DNA of 64,000 nt from Candidatus Binatia bacterium (GTDB lineage Bacteria; Desulfobacterota; Binatia; Bin18): NCBI GenBank assembly GCA_022826945.1, contig JAJDTY010000086.1, forward strand, positions 1 through 64,000. The letters run 5' to 3'. Numbering within the stretch: the first letter of the stretch is position 1; each line of letters opens with the position of its first letter. The notes beneath the pieces were generated by a model. It saw only the letters and a program-made list of their open reading frames with translations. It did not search any database and had not been told where the DNA came from. The translations under genes and the position numbers were made by a program. This document shows positions 52,960 through 61,328 of this stretch, one piece after another.

Positions 52960-53206
52960 GATCTCCCTCCTTATTATCTGTGTGATAAGCGCCAACGATC
53001 AGCCCGCCATGTATCTGGACCGTCCGTCGTCACGCCTGATTATACTATACGAGCGGGGAGAGTATACCGATTAGCGGGAAGGGAACAAACCGAGTATGAG
53101 GCCCACAGAATCAAGGAGGATTCAAGAACAGAAAAAGCAGGACGCGGAAGCATCCTGCTGAAGTAGAGAGGGGCGGGCTTGAAACCCTGCCCTTCTACGT
53201 CCGCCT
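52960..53206. other. Intergenic region, 247 bp, with two hairpins
   Basis: AGCAGGA (53136-53142) pairs with TCCTGCT (53153-53159). Just downstream, GTAGAGAGGGGCGGG (53163-53177) pairs imperfectly with CCCTGCCCTTCTAC (53185-53198). The second fits a terminator for the diiron protein gene ending at 53207, or a GTAG-GGGCGGG-type interspersed palindrome. The region near 52960-53080 probably carries the GST promoter. No gene is evident. Confidence 0.5.
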
Positions 53207-54202
53207 TTACGCGGCTGCCTGCGCTCGTTGCTGTGCTTGTGGAGCAGAAATGCCCATGGCTCCGAGCTTCTCAATCGACCGCTCACTCAGCAGGCCGACT
53301 TTTTCCATATTGCTCCACAGGGCGGCATGAAAATCTTTCTTAAAGAAGGTTCGAAATGCGACATATTCGTTTTTTTTGGCCACTTCGTGACGCATGGTTC
53401 GGATGTCTTCTATCTCGGCCTTGGTAAAGCCGACGGCTTCGTAGGCTTCTTGCGGAAACTGCCCCTGCAAAAGTCCAGCGGTTGCTTCGCAGGCAAACTC
53501 TTCGACCTCTTTGAGCTCCTGCTCGGATAATTCCTGTATCTGGTCGGGCAGACTCAGCATCCCAAAACCCATGTGGCGAGATTCGTCAGAAAGGATGCGG
53601 CGGCAAATCTGGCTGATCAACGGATCTGGGCTGTGGTCGGCCAGCATCCGAAACAGCGATACCGCCAGGGTTTCCGCTACGAGTTGGGTTCCTACGGTCT
53701 TGAGATACCACTGTGGCATGGCCAGGACGTGGTCAAACAGGTTCTTGAGGTTGGCGGTCAGCGGATACGTCACCCCGACTTTGTCGTACAGGTAGCGGGC
53801 CAGCACCTCTGAGTGCCGCGCTTCATCAGCGACCTGGGTCGCCATAAAAAACTTCGAGTCGATACCCGGAACAACATTGGCAATCTGGCCACAGACCATG
53901 AGGGCGAATTGCTCGCCGTACATGAGCTGGCTGATCCGCCAGGCAGAGAAGTGCCGATTCAGGTCGAGTCGATGCTTGTCGTCCAGCTTGTCCCAGTATT
54001 TTGTGCCGTAAATATCAATTAACCCATCGGGCAAAATGCCGCAGTCCGGATCGCCCCCGGCGTCCCAGTCAATATCGGTCGAAGCATTCCACTGGTCGCG
54101 TTTCGCCTTCTCGTACAGACGGCGCATGTCCTGATCCTGGACATCGAGCAGTTGGGTAAAAATTGCATCGGAGGTGGCCTTCACTGTATGCGTCTGTGAC
54201 AT
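53207..54202 (-). CDS. Ferritin-like diiron protein (oxygenase/oxidase type)
   Basis: A 331-residue helical protein with a complete carboxylate-bridged diiron ligand set: E97 (YGEQFA), E127 and H130 (DEARH), E177 (VAETLA), E207 and H210 (DESRH). The protein matches the R2/AurF-like, acyl-ACP desaturase-like superfamily of ferritin-fold oxygenases; I cannot pick a subfamily. An alanine/glutamine-rich tail (QAQQRAQAAA) ends it. No reductase is adjacent. It lies alone between the GST and a dehydrogenase-like gene. Possible activities include N-oxygenation or desaturation. Confidence 0.75.
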   Translation of the reverse strand: MSQTHTVKATSDAIFTQLLDVQDQDMRRLYEKAKRDQWNASTDIDWDAGGDPDCGILPDGLIDIYGTKYWDKLDDKHRLDLNRHFSAWRISQLMYGEQFALMVCGQIANVVPGIDSKFFMATQVADEARHSEVLARYLYDKVGVTYPLTANLKNLFDHVLAMPQWYLKTVGTQLVAETLAVSLFRMLADHSPDPLISQICRRILSDESRHMGFGMLSLPDQIQELSEQELKEVEEFACEATAGLLQGQFPQEAYEAVGFTKAEIEDIRTMRHEVAKKNEYVAFRTFFKKDFHAALWSNMEKVGLLSERSIEKLGAMGISAPQAQQRAQAAA

Positions 54203-54312
54203 CAGACACTCCTTGTTTTTTGGATTTACTTAGCAGTTCACTATTAGAACATGTGCGTTCATTTCTAACCTAATATCTCCATCCATGTCAACATGCCTAG
54301 ACAGCGTATATA

Positions 54313-55200
54313 TCAGGAATCTCGTTTCAGCGCTCCGCATTGGCCGAGCGCTTCAAGCACTTGACGCAGCGTCCAGTCGTGTTCTCCATTCTCCGGGAAT
54401 CGGTCGGGCAGGCTGAGCCGGCCAAGCTCGGCCAAAGTCTGCTGAGTCCCGCGCGCCATGACGGCGGAAGAGCGTAAGTGTTCCAGTGTTTCGGCCAGCT
54501 CACGCATTTCTTCAGCCCGTCTGGCGGCATGAAAGGGATAGGTCGGCACGAGCCATTCCAGCGACTGCATGATTCCTGGAAACAACTCGGTGTAACAGGC
54601 GAGCAAATCATCCAGGAAATCATATTCCTGCGCGGCCACAGTCAGTTCACTCAGCACAGCAACCAAGCCCTTATTGAGCCCGGAGAACAACATCTTAAAG
54701 GCCGAGGCTTGGCCAATGGCGTTCCCTAAGGGACGCATACGGAGCGATTTCCCGAGAACCGCCTCAAATTCCCGGACGTGCGGACCGCTGACATACACGG
54801 TGCAGCGACCCCGCACATCCCGAGCCGGACCGATGATGCAGGCATCGAGAAAGTCACAGCCCACAGCTCGAATCGTCTCGCCCACCTGGCCAACGGTCAT
54901 GGGAGAGACGGCATTGGCGTCAACGAATACCGGCCTCCGGTTCACCTGTCGCACGGCCTGGGCAAAATCGCGTGAGATCGCTCGGGCGGCCGTTGGAGGA
55001 ATGATGGAGAGGACGATGTCCGCCTGCTCGACAACCGCCGCCAGGGAATCGAGCTCGGTTATTGCGGCCTGGGCGCTGAGCTGTCGCGTGCGTGAGCTCC
55101 GTCCGACCAGCGTTGTCACAACGGCAAAGCCGTCTTCTTTCAGCACACGCCCTACATTGTGGCCCATATCACCGGGGTAGAGGATGCCTATGGCTTGCAT
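54313..55200 (-). CDS. NAD(P)-binding 6PGDH/3-hydroxyisobutyrate dehydrogenase-like protein
   Basis: A 295-residue beta-hydroxyacid dehydrogenase-like protein. The N-terminal AIGILYPGDMGHNVGRVL is a Rossmann start in which the usual GxGxxG reads YPGDMGHNVG. VDANAVSPMT and ACIIGPARD occupy the place of the substrate loop, and KMLFSGLNKGLVAVLSEL carries the catalytic-lysine-like region with N and K. The C terminus resembles the DUF1932 type found in some plant- and bacteria-derived relatives. ATG at 55200 has AGAGAGGGACG upstream. Substrate unknown. Confidence 0.7.
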   Translation of the reverse strand: MQAIGILYPGDMGHNVGRVLKEDGFAVVTTLVGRSSRTRQLSAQAAITELDSLAAVVEQADIVLSIIPPTAARAISRDFAQAVRQVNRRPVFVDANAVSPMTVGQVGETIRAVGCDFLDACIIGPARDVRGRCTVYVSGPHVREFEAVLGKSLRMRPLGNAIGQASAFKMLFSGLNKGLVAVLSELTVAAQEYDFLDDLLACYTELFPGIMQSLEWLVPTYPFHAARRAEEMRELAETLEHLRSSAVMARGTQQTLAELGRLSLPDRFPENGEHDWTLRQVLEALGQCGALKRDS

Positions 55201-55299
55201 CGTCCCTCTCTCTATTAGACTACTCAACAGCGATCACCCCTGCATACCAGAGTCCGACTTCATCCGCACCCCACATTTCGTATCGGATATTCCTGCCGT

Positions 55300-55857
55300 A
55301 TGATGGGGCGCATGAAAAGCCTACGAGCGGTCGTGCTGTGTGTCCTTCTCGGGCTGGGTGGAGTCTATGCCTGGATGCAGACCCCCTCCTATTCGGTCTA
55401 TCACCTCCAACAGGCGCTCAAGACGCGCAACTATGAGACCTTTACGCAGTATGTCGATATCGACAGTGTAGTGAGTTACGCCCTGGAGGATTTGGGACAG
55501 AGGGTGCCAGATATCCCGCAACCGCAGGACACGCCGCCGGACTCCCTCGTCGGGCTCCTGCACAAGGGTCTCAAAAGTCTGACTCGGGATGTCCAGGACC
55601 TCGCCAAGGCAGGAGTAGCGTTTGCAATACAACAGACCTTTCAAAACTCAGAGCTGACGCTCCCGCAGATCCCGACTGTTGCCCTTATCGGAACGATCAT
55701 CGGCGGGGATACTCGAGAAGATATCCGCTACTTCTCCGTTCCACTCGATAGCGGCGAAGAGATTGAGATTGGACTCCGCCATACCCCTGAAGGTCGGTGG
55801 CGCGTCGTCCGGGTCACCAATGTTCAGGCCTTGCTGAAGGCGGTCTTCAGGGAGTGA
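55300..55857 (+). CDS. DUF2939 family membrane-anchored protein
   Basis: A 185-residue protein with one N-terminal hydrophobic segment (LRAVVLCVLLGLGGVYAWM), probably an uncleaved anchor. The TPSYSVYHLQQALKTRNYETFTQYVDIDSVV segment after it is characteristic of DUF2939. The family is of unknown function. The start is uncertain: ATGs at 55300, 55303 and 55312 all lie in frame. The stop is two bases before the deacetylase-like gene, so the two are probably one operon. Confidence 0.85.
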   Translation: MMGRMKSLRAVVLCVLLGLGGVYAWMQTPSYSVYHLQQALKTRNYETFTQYVDIDSVVSYALEDLGQRVPDIPQPQDTPPDSLVGLLHKGLKSLTRDVQDLAKAGVAFAIQQTFQNSELTLPQIPTVALIGTIIGGDTREDIRYFSVPLDSGEEIEIGLRHTPEGRWRVVRVTNVQALLKAVFRE

Positions 55858-55859
55858 GG

Positions 55860-56777
55860 ATGCAAGCCTTTACCTCCGCTCGCTATACCCCACCCATGGG
55901 AAATCACTCCTATCCCATGGACAAGTATCGTCTGGTCCCGGAACGGCTGCTGGCCGAGGGTATCCTCATGCCAGAGGAAATCGTTGAGCCACAGCCGATA
56001 GCCCTTGAAGACATTCTTCGTGTGCATACGCCGGAATATGTCCACGCCTTTCTGAACGGGACACTGGAACGCAAGGCCCTGCTCCGTCTCGGCCTGCCCT
56101 GGTCTCGGCAACTTGTCCACCGCGCGTTTGCCGTGATCGGTGGAACGCTGGGGGCGGCCCGGGCCGCACTGAGAGATGGGATTGCCGCCAATCTGGCCGG
56201 GGGCACCCATCACGCCTTCGCCGACCATGGCGAAGGTTACTGTATTTTTAATGACTTGGTCATTGTCCTGAGACGGCTACGGACAGAAGACCGTATCGGT
56301 CGTGCTCTCGTTCTCGATCTTGACGTGCATCAGGGGAACGGCACGGCCGCGTTGTGTCAGACCGATCCCGACACCTTCACCTTTTCCATGCACGCGGCCA
56401 ATAACTACCCCGCCCACAAGGAACACAGCTCGTGGGATATCGCCCTGCCGGACGGCACAACGGGCGAACAGTATTTAGGCCGGCTGGGGGAGAGCCTGCC
56501 CGTACTCCTCGAACGAGCCCGGCCGGACCTGATTCTGTACCAAGCCGGCGTGGATGTACTCCAGGGCGACCGGTTCGGAAAACTGGCGCTATCGATGGCT
56601 GGGGTTGGCGAACGGGATCGGATAGCGTGCGACTTCGCCCGGCGGGCGGGAATACCGCTTGTTGTCACATTGGGCGGAGGCTACGCGCGAGACATTGACA
56701 GGATTGTGACCGCCCACTGTCAGACTATCAGCGCGGCAAAGACTACCGGTTCCTATCTCGGCGTGAGTGTCGGGTGA
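55860..56777 (+). CDS. Histone deacetylase/AcuC-family deacetylase
   Basis: A 305-residue zinc hydrolase of the HDAC superfamily. THHAFADHGEGYCIFND contains the two active-site histidines and the following family glycine-tyrosine. LVLDLDVHQGNGTA holds the zinc aspartate and histidine. TFTFSMHAANNYP and LILYQAGVDVLQGD supply the remaining zinc aspartate. Bacterial relatives deacetylate acetyl-lysine proteins, polyamines or acetyl-CoA synthetase (AcuC). GGAGTGAGG precedes the ATG, two bases after the DUF2939 gene. The target is not known. Confidence 0.9.
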   Translation: MQAFTSARYTPPMGNHSYPMDKYRLVPERLLAEGILMPEEIVEPQPIALEDILRVHTPEYVHAFLNGTLERKALLRLGLPWSRQLVHRAFAVIGGTLGAARAALRDGIAANLAGGTHHAFADHGEGYCIFNDLVIVLRRLRTEDRIGRALVLDLDVHQGNGTAALCQTDPDTFTFSMHAANNYPAHKEHSSWDIALPDGTTGEQYLGRLGESLPVLLERARPDLILYQAGVDVLQGDRFGKLALSMAGVGERDRIACDFARRAGIPLVVTLGGGYARDIDRIVTAHCQTISAAKTTGSYLGVSVG

Positions 56778-56861
56778 CTCTCCAGGTCTGGACTGAGAGA
56801 GCTCCATAAGTCTGCAACAGTAGCAAACGAAATCACACTCACACCCTCATGAAACTGTCCT

Positions 56862-58328
56862 CTACTCGACTATCAACGGTAGTTCTTCTCCCTGCGCCAG
56901 ACTCGTCAGAAACGCCCGCAGTTCGTCATCCGACAGCCCTGGCGTATCTGAAGCGGCAAACAGCAGCGCCACATTCTGGTCAGCGGGCGAGAGGCTGGCC
57001 AACTGAGCTTGGGCACGGCTGCGGATCACCGGACCGACCAGCCGCGCTAATTCGGACAGAAAGCGAGAGGCGATGAGGATTTTTTCGGCCGCACTGTTTG
57101 CCCGGCTCTGCAGGTCCTGATGGACCGTAATCATTCCCGCGTGCAAAACGAGTTCATTGCCATTCAGCGCCCACAGTTCTTTCGGCACCTGGCCCCACAG
57201 GACAGTCAGTTCGTCCGTCACCGGCCATAGCGCGGTGTGCAGCAGCGTCGTACTCTCTGCGGCAATCAGACGAACGAGGGCAGCCTTCCAGTCGGGGGAG
57301 AGAGCCGGATTGCCCCGCAGGACAGGTTGTACGGGCTGAGGCAAGCGTTCGAGGATCTCTCCCTTTTCATCCAGGACAAGATGATCCTCAAGTGCCTGTC
57401 CCAGGATGGTCAGGCTGGCGATATAGCGGCGTTGTCCCTCTTCGGTCTGGAGCACGCGGAGTCGATGGGCTTCGGCCACTAGGTCGGCCCGGTAATAGAT
57501 ATGGCCGTGGTCGTAGACTTTTTCGACGCCGTTGCGCAGTTGCACGCAGGTATGCGCTCCTGGATAAAACCGTTCGTGCGGGGCGGGCCGCCAGTCAACC
57601 GCGGTCTCAACCATCGTCATATGCAGAGCGGCCTCTTCGGCCCCCTGAGTGAAACGCTCGCGATTGGCCCCAACCTCCCCACCACAGACGAAGGACTCCC
57701 GCAGAGTAAAAAAGAGCTGATCGCTGGGATATGGTCCGTAGTAGCGGAGCGCCTGTTTTTCCTGGTCCTGCCCTAACCGGGCTAGCACGTTCAAGATGGT
57801 TGCCCCGCCGCCTGACGGGAGATACACTGGAGCGTCTAACGGCGGGAGGGTCTCCACGTCTTCATACGGGACCGAGCGGAAGAAGGTAAGCGTCCGATCC
57901 ATCTCAAAGCCGCCCTCGCCAGCCAACGCTCCAATCACGTCGGACCCGCCCCAGCCCAGATGGGACACGGCGCCTCGAACGACGCCGAGAAAGTGGCCGT
58001 CCATATTGCGCACCTTAAATCGCTGCACCAGACCATCGGCGTCATAGTAAAAAAGTGAGAGTAAACGTCCGTGGCGATCAAAAGTCCCCAGACGGCGGAG
58101 AGCTGAACTCGCGGCAATGGCCGGTAGAAAGAACGTCAGCGTCCCGTGAGCGGAGCGTTCCAGGCAAACCTGCCCGTTCGCATACCAGCGGAAACGGTGC
58201 GCCTCGGCGACCGGCTCGGTTGTATTCAACACAGTCCGAAAGAACGCCAAGCGACCCGGCTCGACCAGTTCGGCTTCCAGGGTCTGGAGAGCCAGTTCCA
58301 AAACGTCAGCAGGGAGCGGGCTGGTCAT
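56862..58328 (-). CDS. Uncharacterised protein encoded beside the Ski2-like helicase
   Basis: A 488-residue soluble protein with no signal peptide or membrane segment. It is rich in beta-strand-like stretches in the first 250 residues (TFFLPAIAASSALRRLG, RHGRLLSLFYYDADG). Later helices include SAAEKILIASRFLSELARLVG. I recognise no catalytic motif or family. ATG at 58328 lies 31 bases after the helicase stop on the same strand, so they are very likely co-transcribed. The natural inference is a partner of the helicase, for example in DNA or RNA repair, but nothing in the sequence proves it. Confidence 0.6.
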   Translation of the reverse strand: MTSPLPADVLELALQTLEAELVEPGRLAFFRTVLNTTEPVAEAHRFRWYANGQVCLERSAHGTLTFFLPAIAASSALRRLGTFDRHGRLLSLFYYDADGLVQRFKVRNMDGHFLGVVRGAVSHLGWGGSDVIGALAGEGGFEMDRTLTFFRSVPYEDVETLPPLDAPVYLPSGGGATILNVLARLGQDQEKQALRYYGPYPSDQLFFTLRESFVCGGEVGANRERFTQGAEEAALHMTMVETAVDWRPAPHERFYPGAHTCVQLRNGVEKVYDHGHIYYRADLVAEAHRLRVLQTEEGQRRYIASLTILGQALEDHLVLDEKGEILERLPQPVQPVLRGNPALSPDWKAALVRLIAAESTTLLHTALWPVTDELTVLWGQVPKELWALNGNELVLHAGMITVHQDLQSRANSAAEKILIASRFLSELARLVGPVIRSRAQAQLASLSPADQNVALLFAASDTPGLSDDELRAFLTSLAQGEELPLIVE

Positions 58329-58359
58329 ACGAGTAGGGGTTCGGTTGCTGAGGCGTGTC

Positions 58360-60618
58360 TCAGGGCGTGCGTAGCGCCTCAATTTGTGGCGGCGACAGGT
58401 AGGGCTCCAGGGCTTCTGGAGACGCTTCACGTACGGCCAGGGGCGAGTCGAACCCCGCAGACACCAGCGTCTTGATCTCTTCACGGTTGAGCCCAGGCAA
58501 CTGAGCCCGGGCCAACTCCAGGCTCGGCAGATCGACCCCGAGTCGCGCCCGTTCTGCCAGTTCGGACAGTTGTTTGGCCGACGCCCACCCCATGACCTCA
58601 GCAATCTCCGCCGCCGCATCCACCAGCCAACTGACCTCATCCGTCAGGCTGAGAATCGTACCGGCATAACACTGACAGCGGTTTTCCAAAGACGACAGTT
58701 CGTCTCCATTAATCCAGCCCAGCAGCAGCAGCGAGAGCTTGGCCGACCGAGCCTCCTGGGTTGTCGGCAGCATGCGGGCGTTAAGGAGTTTCTGGAGTTC
58801 GTTGCCCGGCTCATAGCCGCGTTCGCGTATCCACTCGCCCACTTTGCTTTCATATCCCCGCCCGCGATGTTCGGCCGACGACAACGGAACCTGCATTTTT
58901 TGGCCGTCTTCGGTCAGACTCAGCGCATAAAAGAGTTCCAGCTCGGACACATCGCGGCCCTGGGCAGACTCAAAGAATCGTGCCAGTTTCACCGCGGTTG
59001 CCGCACGGATGCCCTTGCGGGCCGCGACCTCTCCCAGCGTTGACGCTTCCAGCCGTCCGTCTTCAGTGCGATTGACAAGCTGCGTGGTGACCAGAACGCT
59101 CAGCGCTTGTTCTGCTTCGTCTGAGGCAGGCGCGCGTTTGCCTCGTTGCTGAAATCCGAGATAGGTCAGGTCTAAAAAAGCATGAAGCTCATCGGTCGAA
59201 AGACAGATCTTGGAGGCAATCAGGTTCAGGATACGATCCGTGAGTCCGGTCTGGCCGGGGGCCGGGGTAAACTGCTCCTGCTCGCCCATCACATAGCCCC
59301 GCCACAAGAGGTCGGCCTGGAACTGATTAGTGGCAATCAAAACGGACCGGCCAAATGCCTCTTTGCCCCATCGCCCTTCGACTTGCTCCGGGCGGCCCCC
59401 CAGAGAAGGGGGGGACGACGCGAACCCGAGTCGGCCCGCTCGTCCGGAGATATTTTCATATTCGGCCCAGGAGAGCGGGATTTCAATCGCCGTGCCGGTC
59501 CGTTTGTCCGTGTCCCATTTGACGGCCTCGATAAATACCGTGGAGGCGGGCAGATTCACCCCAAAGGCCAGCGTCGTGGTACACGCAATGACCCGCACTT
59601 CGCCCCGACGGTAGGCTGCCTCAACAATCGCCCGCTCCGCCGAGGTCAGGTCGGCATGGTGAAACGCTACCCCCCCAGCAAGGGCATCGCGCAGTTGTGC
59701 CTTGAGAGAGGTTTCTTCGAGTGGCTCAAGCGCTGCCAGCGCGTCGGCGGCTGGCGTCAGCTCGGAGGCTTCGGCCAGCTCCAGGATGCACTGGACCGTA
59801 TCCCGTTTACCTTTCAAAAAAATGAGGATCTGCTCTCCCTGCCGCGCAAGATGCGTGACGTGGGCGTATAAGAGTTCACGCGGGTCGTCTGACTCAGCGG
59901 GAGCCAGGCGCTCCTCGCCTTCTTCGCCCGTATTATACGTGCGGTAGCGAAAGCGGTCACCGAGCACCACGCCACGGTAGAGTTCAACCGGCCGTTCATC
60001 CTGTAAGAGGAGGTCGGCATCCAGCCAGGCGGCGACTTGCTCGGCCTCGCGCAGGACGGCGGAGAGCCCCAAGAGCTGTGGCCGCGGGACGGCGCTGAGG
60101 AGTTTGGTCAATGTCAGTTCCAGCCCCGACCCGCGTTCCGGGTCACCCAGCATCTGGAGTTCGTCTACCACGACCAGGGCGACCGTCCGCAGGAGGTGCG
60201 GATGACGAACGAGTAACTGGGCGAGTTTTTCGTATACGAGGACGGCCAGGTGAAAGTCCCCGTGTTCGATATCGAGATCAAACTCGCGTCTGTCACGCGT
60301 TGCTACCACGACTTTGACGCCATAGGTTCCATAGCGCGTACGAAAGGTTTCATATTTTTCTTCCGCCAGGGCACGAAGTGGCGTTAAATACAGCACGCGC
60401 TGGCCAGCAAAGGCGGCGCGCAGAGCGGCCATTTCACCCACAAAGGTTTTACCCGATGAGGTTGGGGAAGAGATAAGGAGGCTACGACCGTCAAACAGCC
60501 CGTAGCGCTGCACGGCAACTTCCTGCACGGGTAAGAGAAACTCGCCTTGCTGGCGTTCCCAGATTTCCAGCAGGGTGTCCGGCAGCTCATATTTTCGCAG
60601 GTCTCGAACGCGTCGCAT
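58360..60618 (-). CDS. Ski2-like/Hel308-like DEAD/H-box helicase
   Basis: A 752-residue SF2 helicase. Walker A is ISSPTSSGKTFVGE (about residue 50), motif Ib region TPLRALAEEKY, motif II VVDELQML (DELQ, not DEAH), motif III GLSAV, motif IV ILIFLKGKRD, motif V CTTTLAFGVNLPA and motif VI SGRAGRLGF. The C-terminal winged helix, ratchet and helix-hairpin-helix-like tail (LPGLNREEIKTLVSAGF) match Hel308. Right after motif VI about 21 residues (ASSPPSLGGRPEQ and onward) look inserted. The likely role is unwinding of forked or recombination-intermediate DNA. Confidence 0.88.
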   Translation of the reverse strand: MRRVRDLRKYELPDTLLEIWERQQGEFLLPVQEVAVQRYGLFDGRSLLISSPTSSGKTFVGEMAALRAAFAGQRVLYLTPLRALAEEKYETFRTRYGTYGVKVVVATRDRREFDLDIEHGDFHLAVLVYEKLAQLLVRHPHLLRTVALVVVDELQMLGDPERGSGLELTLTKLLSAVPRPQLLGLSAVLREAEQVAAWLDADLLLQDERPVELYRGVVLGDRFRYRTYNTGEEGEERLAPAESDDPRELLYAHVTHLARQGEQILIFLKGKRDTVQCILELAEASELTPAADALAALEPLEETSLKAQLRDALAGGVAFHHADLTSAERAIVEAAYRRGEVRVIACTTTLAFGVNLPASTVFIEAVKWDTDKRTGTAIEIPLSWAEYENISGRAGRLGFASSPPSLGGRPEQVEGRWGKEAFGRSVLIATNQFQADLLWRGYVMGEQEQFTPAPGQTGLTDRILNLIASKICLSTDELHAFLDLTYLGFQQRGKRAPASDEAEQALSVLVTTQLVNRTEDGRLEASTLGEVAARKGIRAATAVKLARFFESAQGRDVSELELFYALSLTEDGQKMQVPLSSAEHRGRGYESKVGEWIRERGYEPGNELQKLLNARMLPTTQEARSAKLSLLLLGWINGDELSSLENRCQCYAGTILSLTDEVSWLVDAAAEIAEVMGWASAKQLSELAERARLGVDLPSLELARAQLPGLNREEIKTLVSAGFDSPLAVREASPEALEPYLSPPQIEALRTP
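59359..59421. repeat. REP-like palindromic insertion within helicase gene
   Basis: These 63 bases (21 codons, frame-neutral) encode extra residues directly after helicase motif VI (GRAGRLGF), where relatives continue straight into the conserved FG-x-x-LIA strand. The segment contains two hairpins: CGCCC (59372-59376)/GGGCG (59390-59394) and CCCCCC (59396-59401)/GGGGGG (59408-59413). That is how REP-type doublets look. It is in frame and free of stops. Confidence 0.6.
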
Positions 60619-60648
60619 ATCCCTAGCTCGTCCGTGGGCCCATACTCC

Positions 60649-60702
60649 AAAGAGTAAACGTATCCAGCGTTGTTGTCGATTGGAAGGACACGTTTACTCT
60701 TT
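60649..60702. repeat. 54-bp palindromic repeat, intergenic copy
   Basis: AAAGAGTAAACGTATCC (60649-60665) pairs with GGACACGTTTACTCTTT (60686-60702) with one mismatch. The 20-base centre differs from that of the copy at 61153 by a single base. It lies 30 bases upstream of the helicase ATG, so it would be in the helicase leader or promoter. Confidence 0.85.
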
Positions 60703-60784
60703 CAGTCCCACGGAAAGGGGAAAAGGTGACAGACGAGGTACGAGGAGGAGAGACGCTAGGCGTCTGAGCGTGGTTTCCGCCTTT

Positions 60785-61312
60785 CTACCCGCCCGAGACG
60801 GGCGCTGTTTGCTGCTCCGCAAGCCGCGCCCGCACATAGCCTTCCAGCCCGCCACAGGCCAGCATCTCGATATATAGATCGGACAGGTCCCGAATCGGAT
60901 AGCGGGTACCGGCGCTCATGGATTTCACAATGCGGTTATTCACATCGATCCGTAGCCGGTCGCCCGCCCGAATTTCGCCCGCTTCCCAGAGGGTCAGCGG
61001 CGGCAGACCGATGTTGAGACAGAGCCGAAAGAATGGCCAGGCAAAGGCGGGCGCGATAATGCCGGCAATGCCGAGCTGCTGAAGCGCCTCGGCCGCCTGA
61101 ATATACTGCTCCCCGGCTCCGACTTTACCCGTTGCCAGAAGAATACTGTCCGAAGAGTAAACGTGTCCAGCGTTATTGTCGATTGGAAGGACACGTTTAC
61201 TCTTTGCGGCACCCCAACTTCCATCCGCAATACGCTCCACAATGGCCTCACTCGAAAGCGGACTCAGGACAGTCTGCGCTCGGGCTGTGACAATGAGCCG
61301 ATCCACTTGCAT
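60785..61312 (-). CDS. LeuD/aconitase swivel-like domain protein with in-frame repeat insertion
   Basis: A 175-residue protein resembling the small (swivel) subunit of isopropylmalate dehydratase or aconitase: ILLATGKVGAGEQYIQAAEALQQLGIAGIIAPAFAWPFFRLCLNIGLP mirrors the LeuD core. The GEIRAGDRLRIDV strand also fits. The N-terminal D-x-x-T-D-x-I-x-P motif of true LeuD is absent, and the core CGSSREHA loop reads GAGEQYI, so normal catalysis is doubtful. Residues about 40-55 are coded by a 54-bp palindromic repeat. ATG at 61312 follows GGTGGTG and lies 16 bases after the DUF309 stop. Confidence 0.55.
   Translation of the reverse strand: MQVDRLIVTARAQTVLSPLSSEAIVERIADGSWGAAKSKRVLPIDNNAGHVYSSDSILLATGKVGAGEQYIQAAEALQQLGIAGIIAPAFAWPFFRLCLNIGLPPLTLWEAGEIRAGDRLRIDVNNRIVKSMSAGTRYPIRDLSDLYIEMLACGGLEGYVRARLAEQQTAPVSGG
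61153..61204. repeat. Palindromic repeat copy inside the LeuD-like coding sequence
   Basis: AAGAGTAAACGTGTCC (61153-61168) is a perfect 16-base inverted repeat of GGACACGTTTACTCTT (61189-61204). In the minus-strand frame it encodes KSKRVLPIDNNAGHVYSS without a stop. The element is a multiple of three long when counted as in the other copies (54 bases), so the gene stays open through it. Confidence 0.85.
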
Positions 61313-61328
61313 GACGATGCACCACCGG

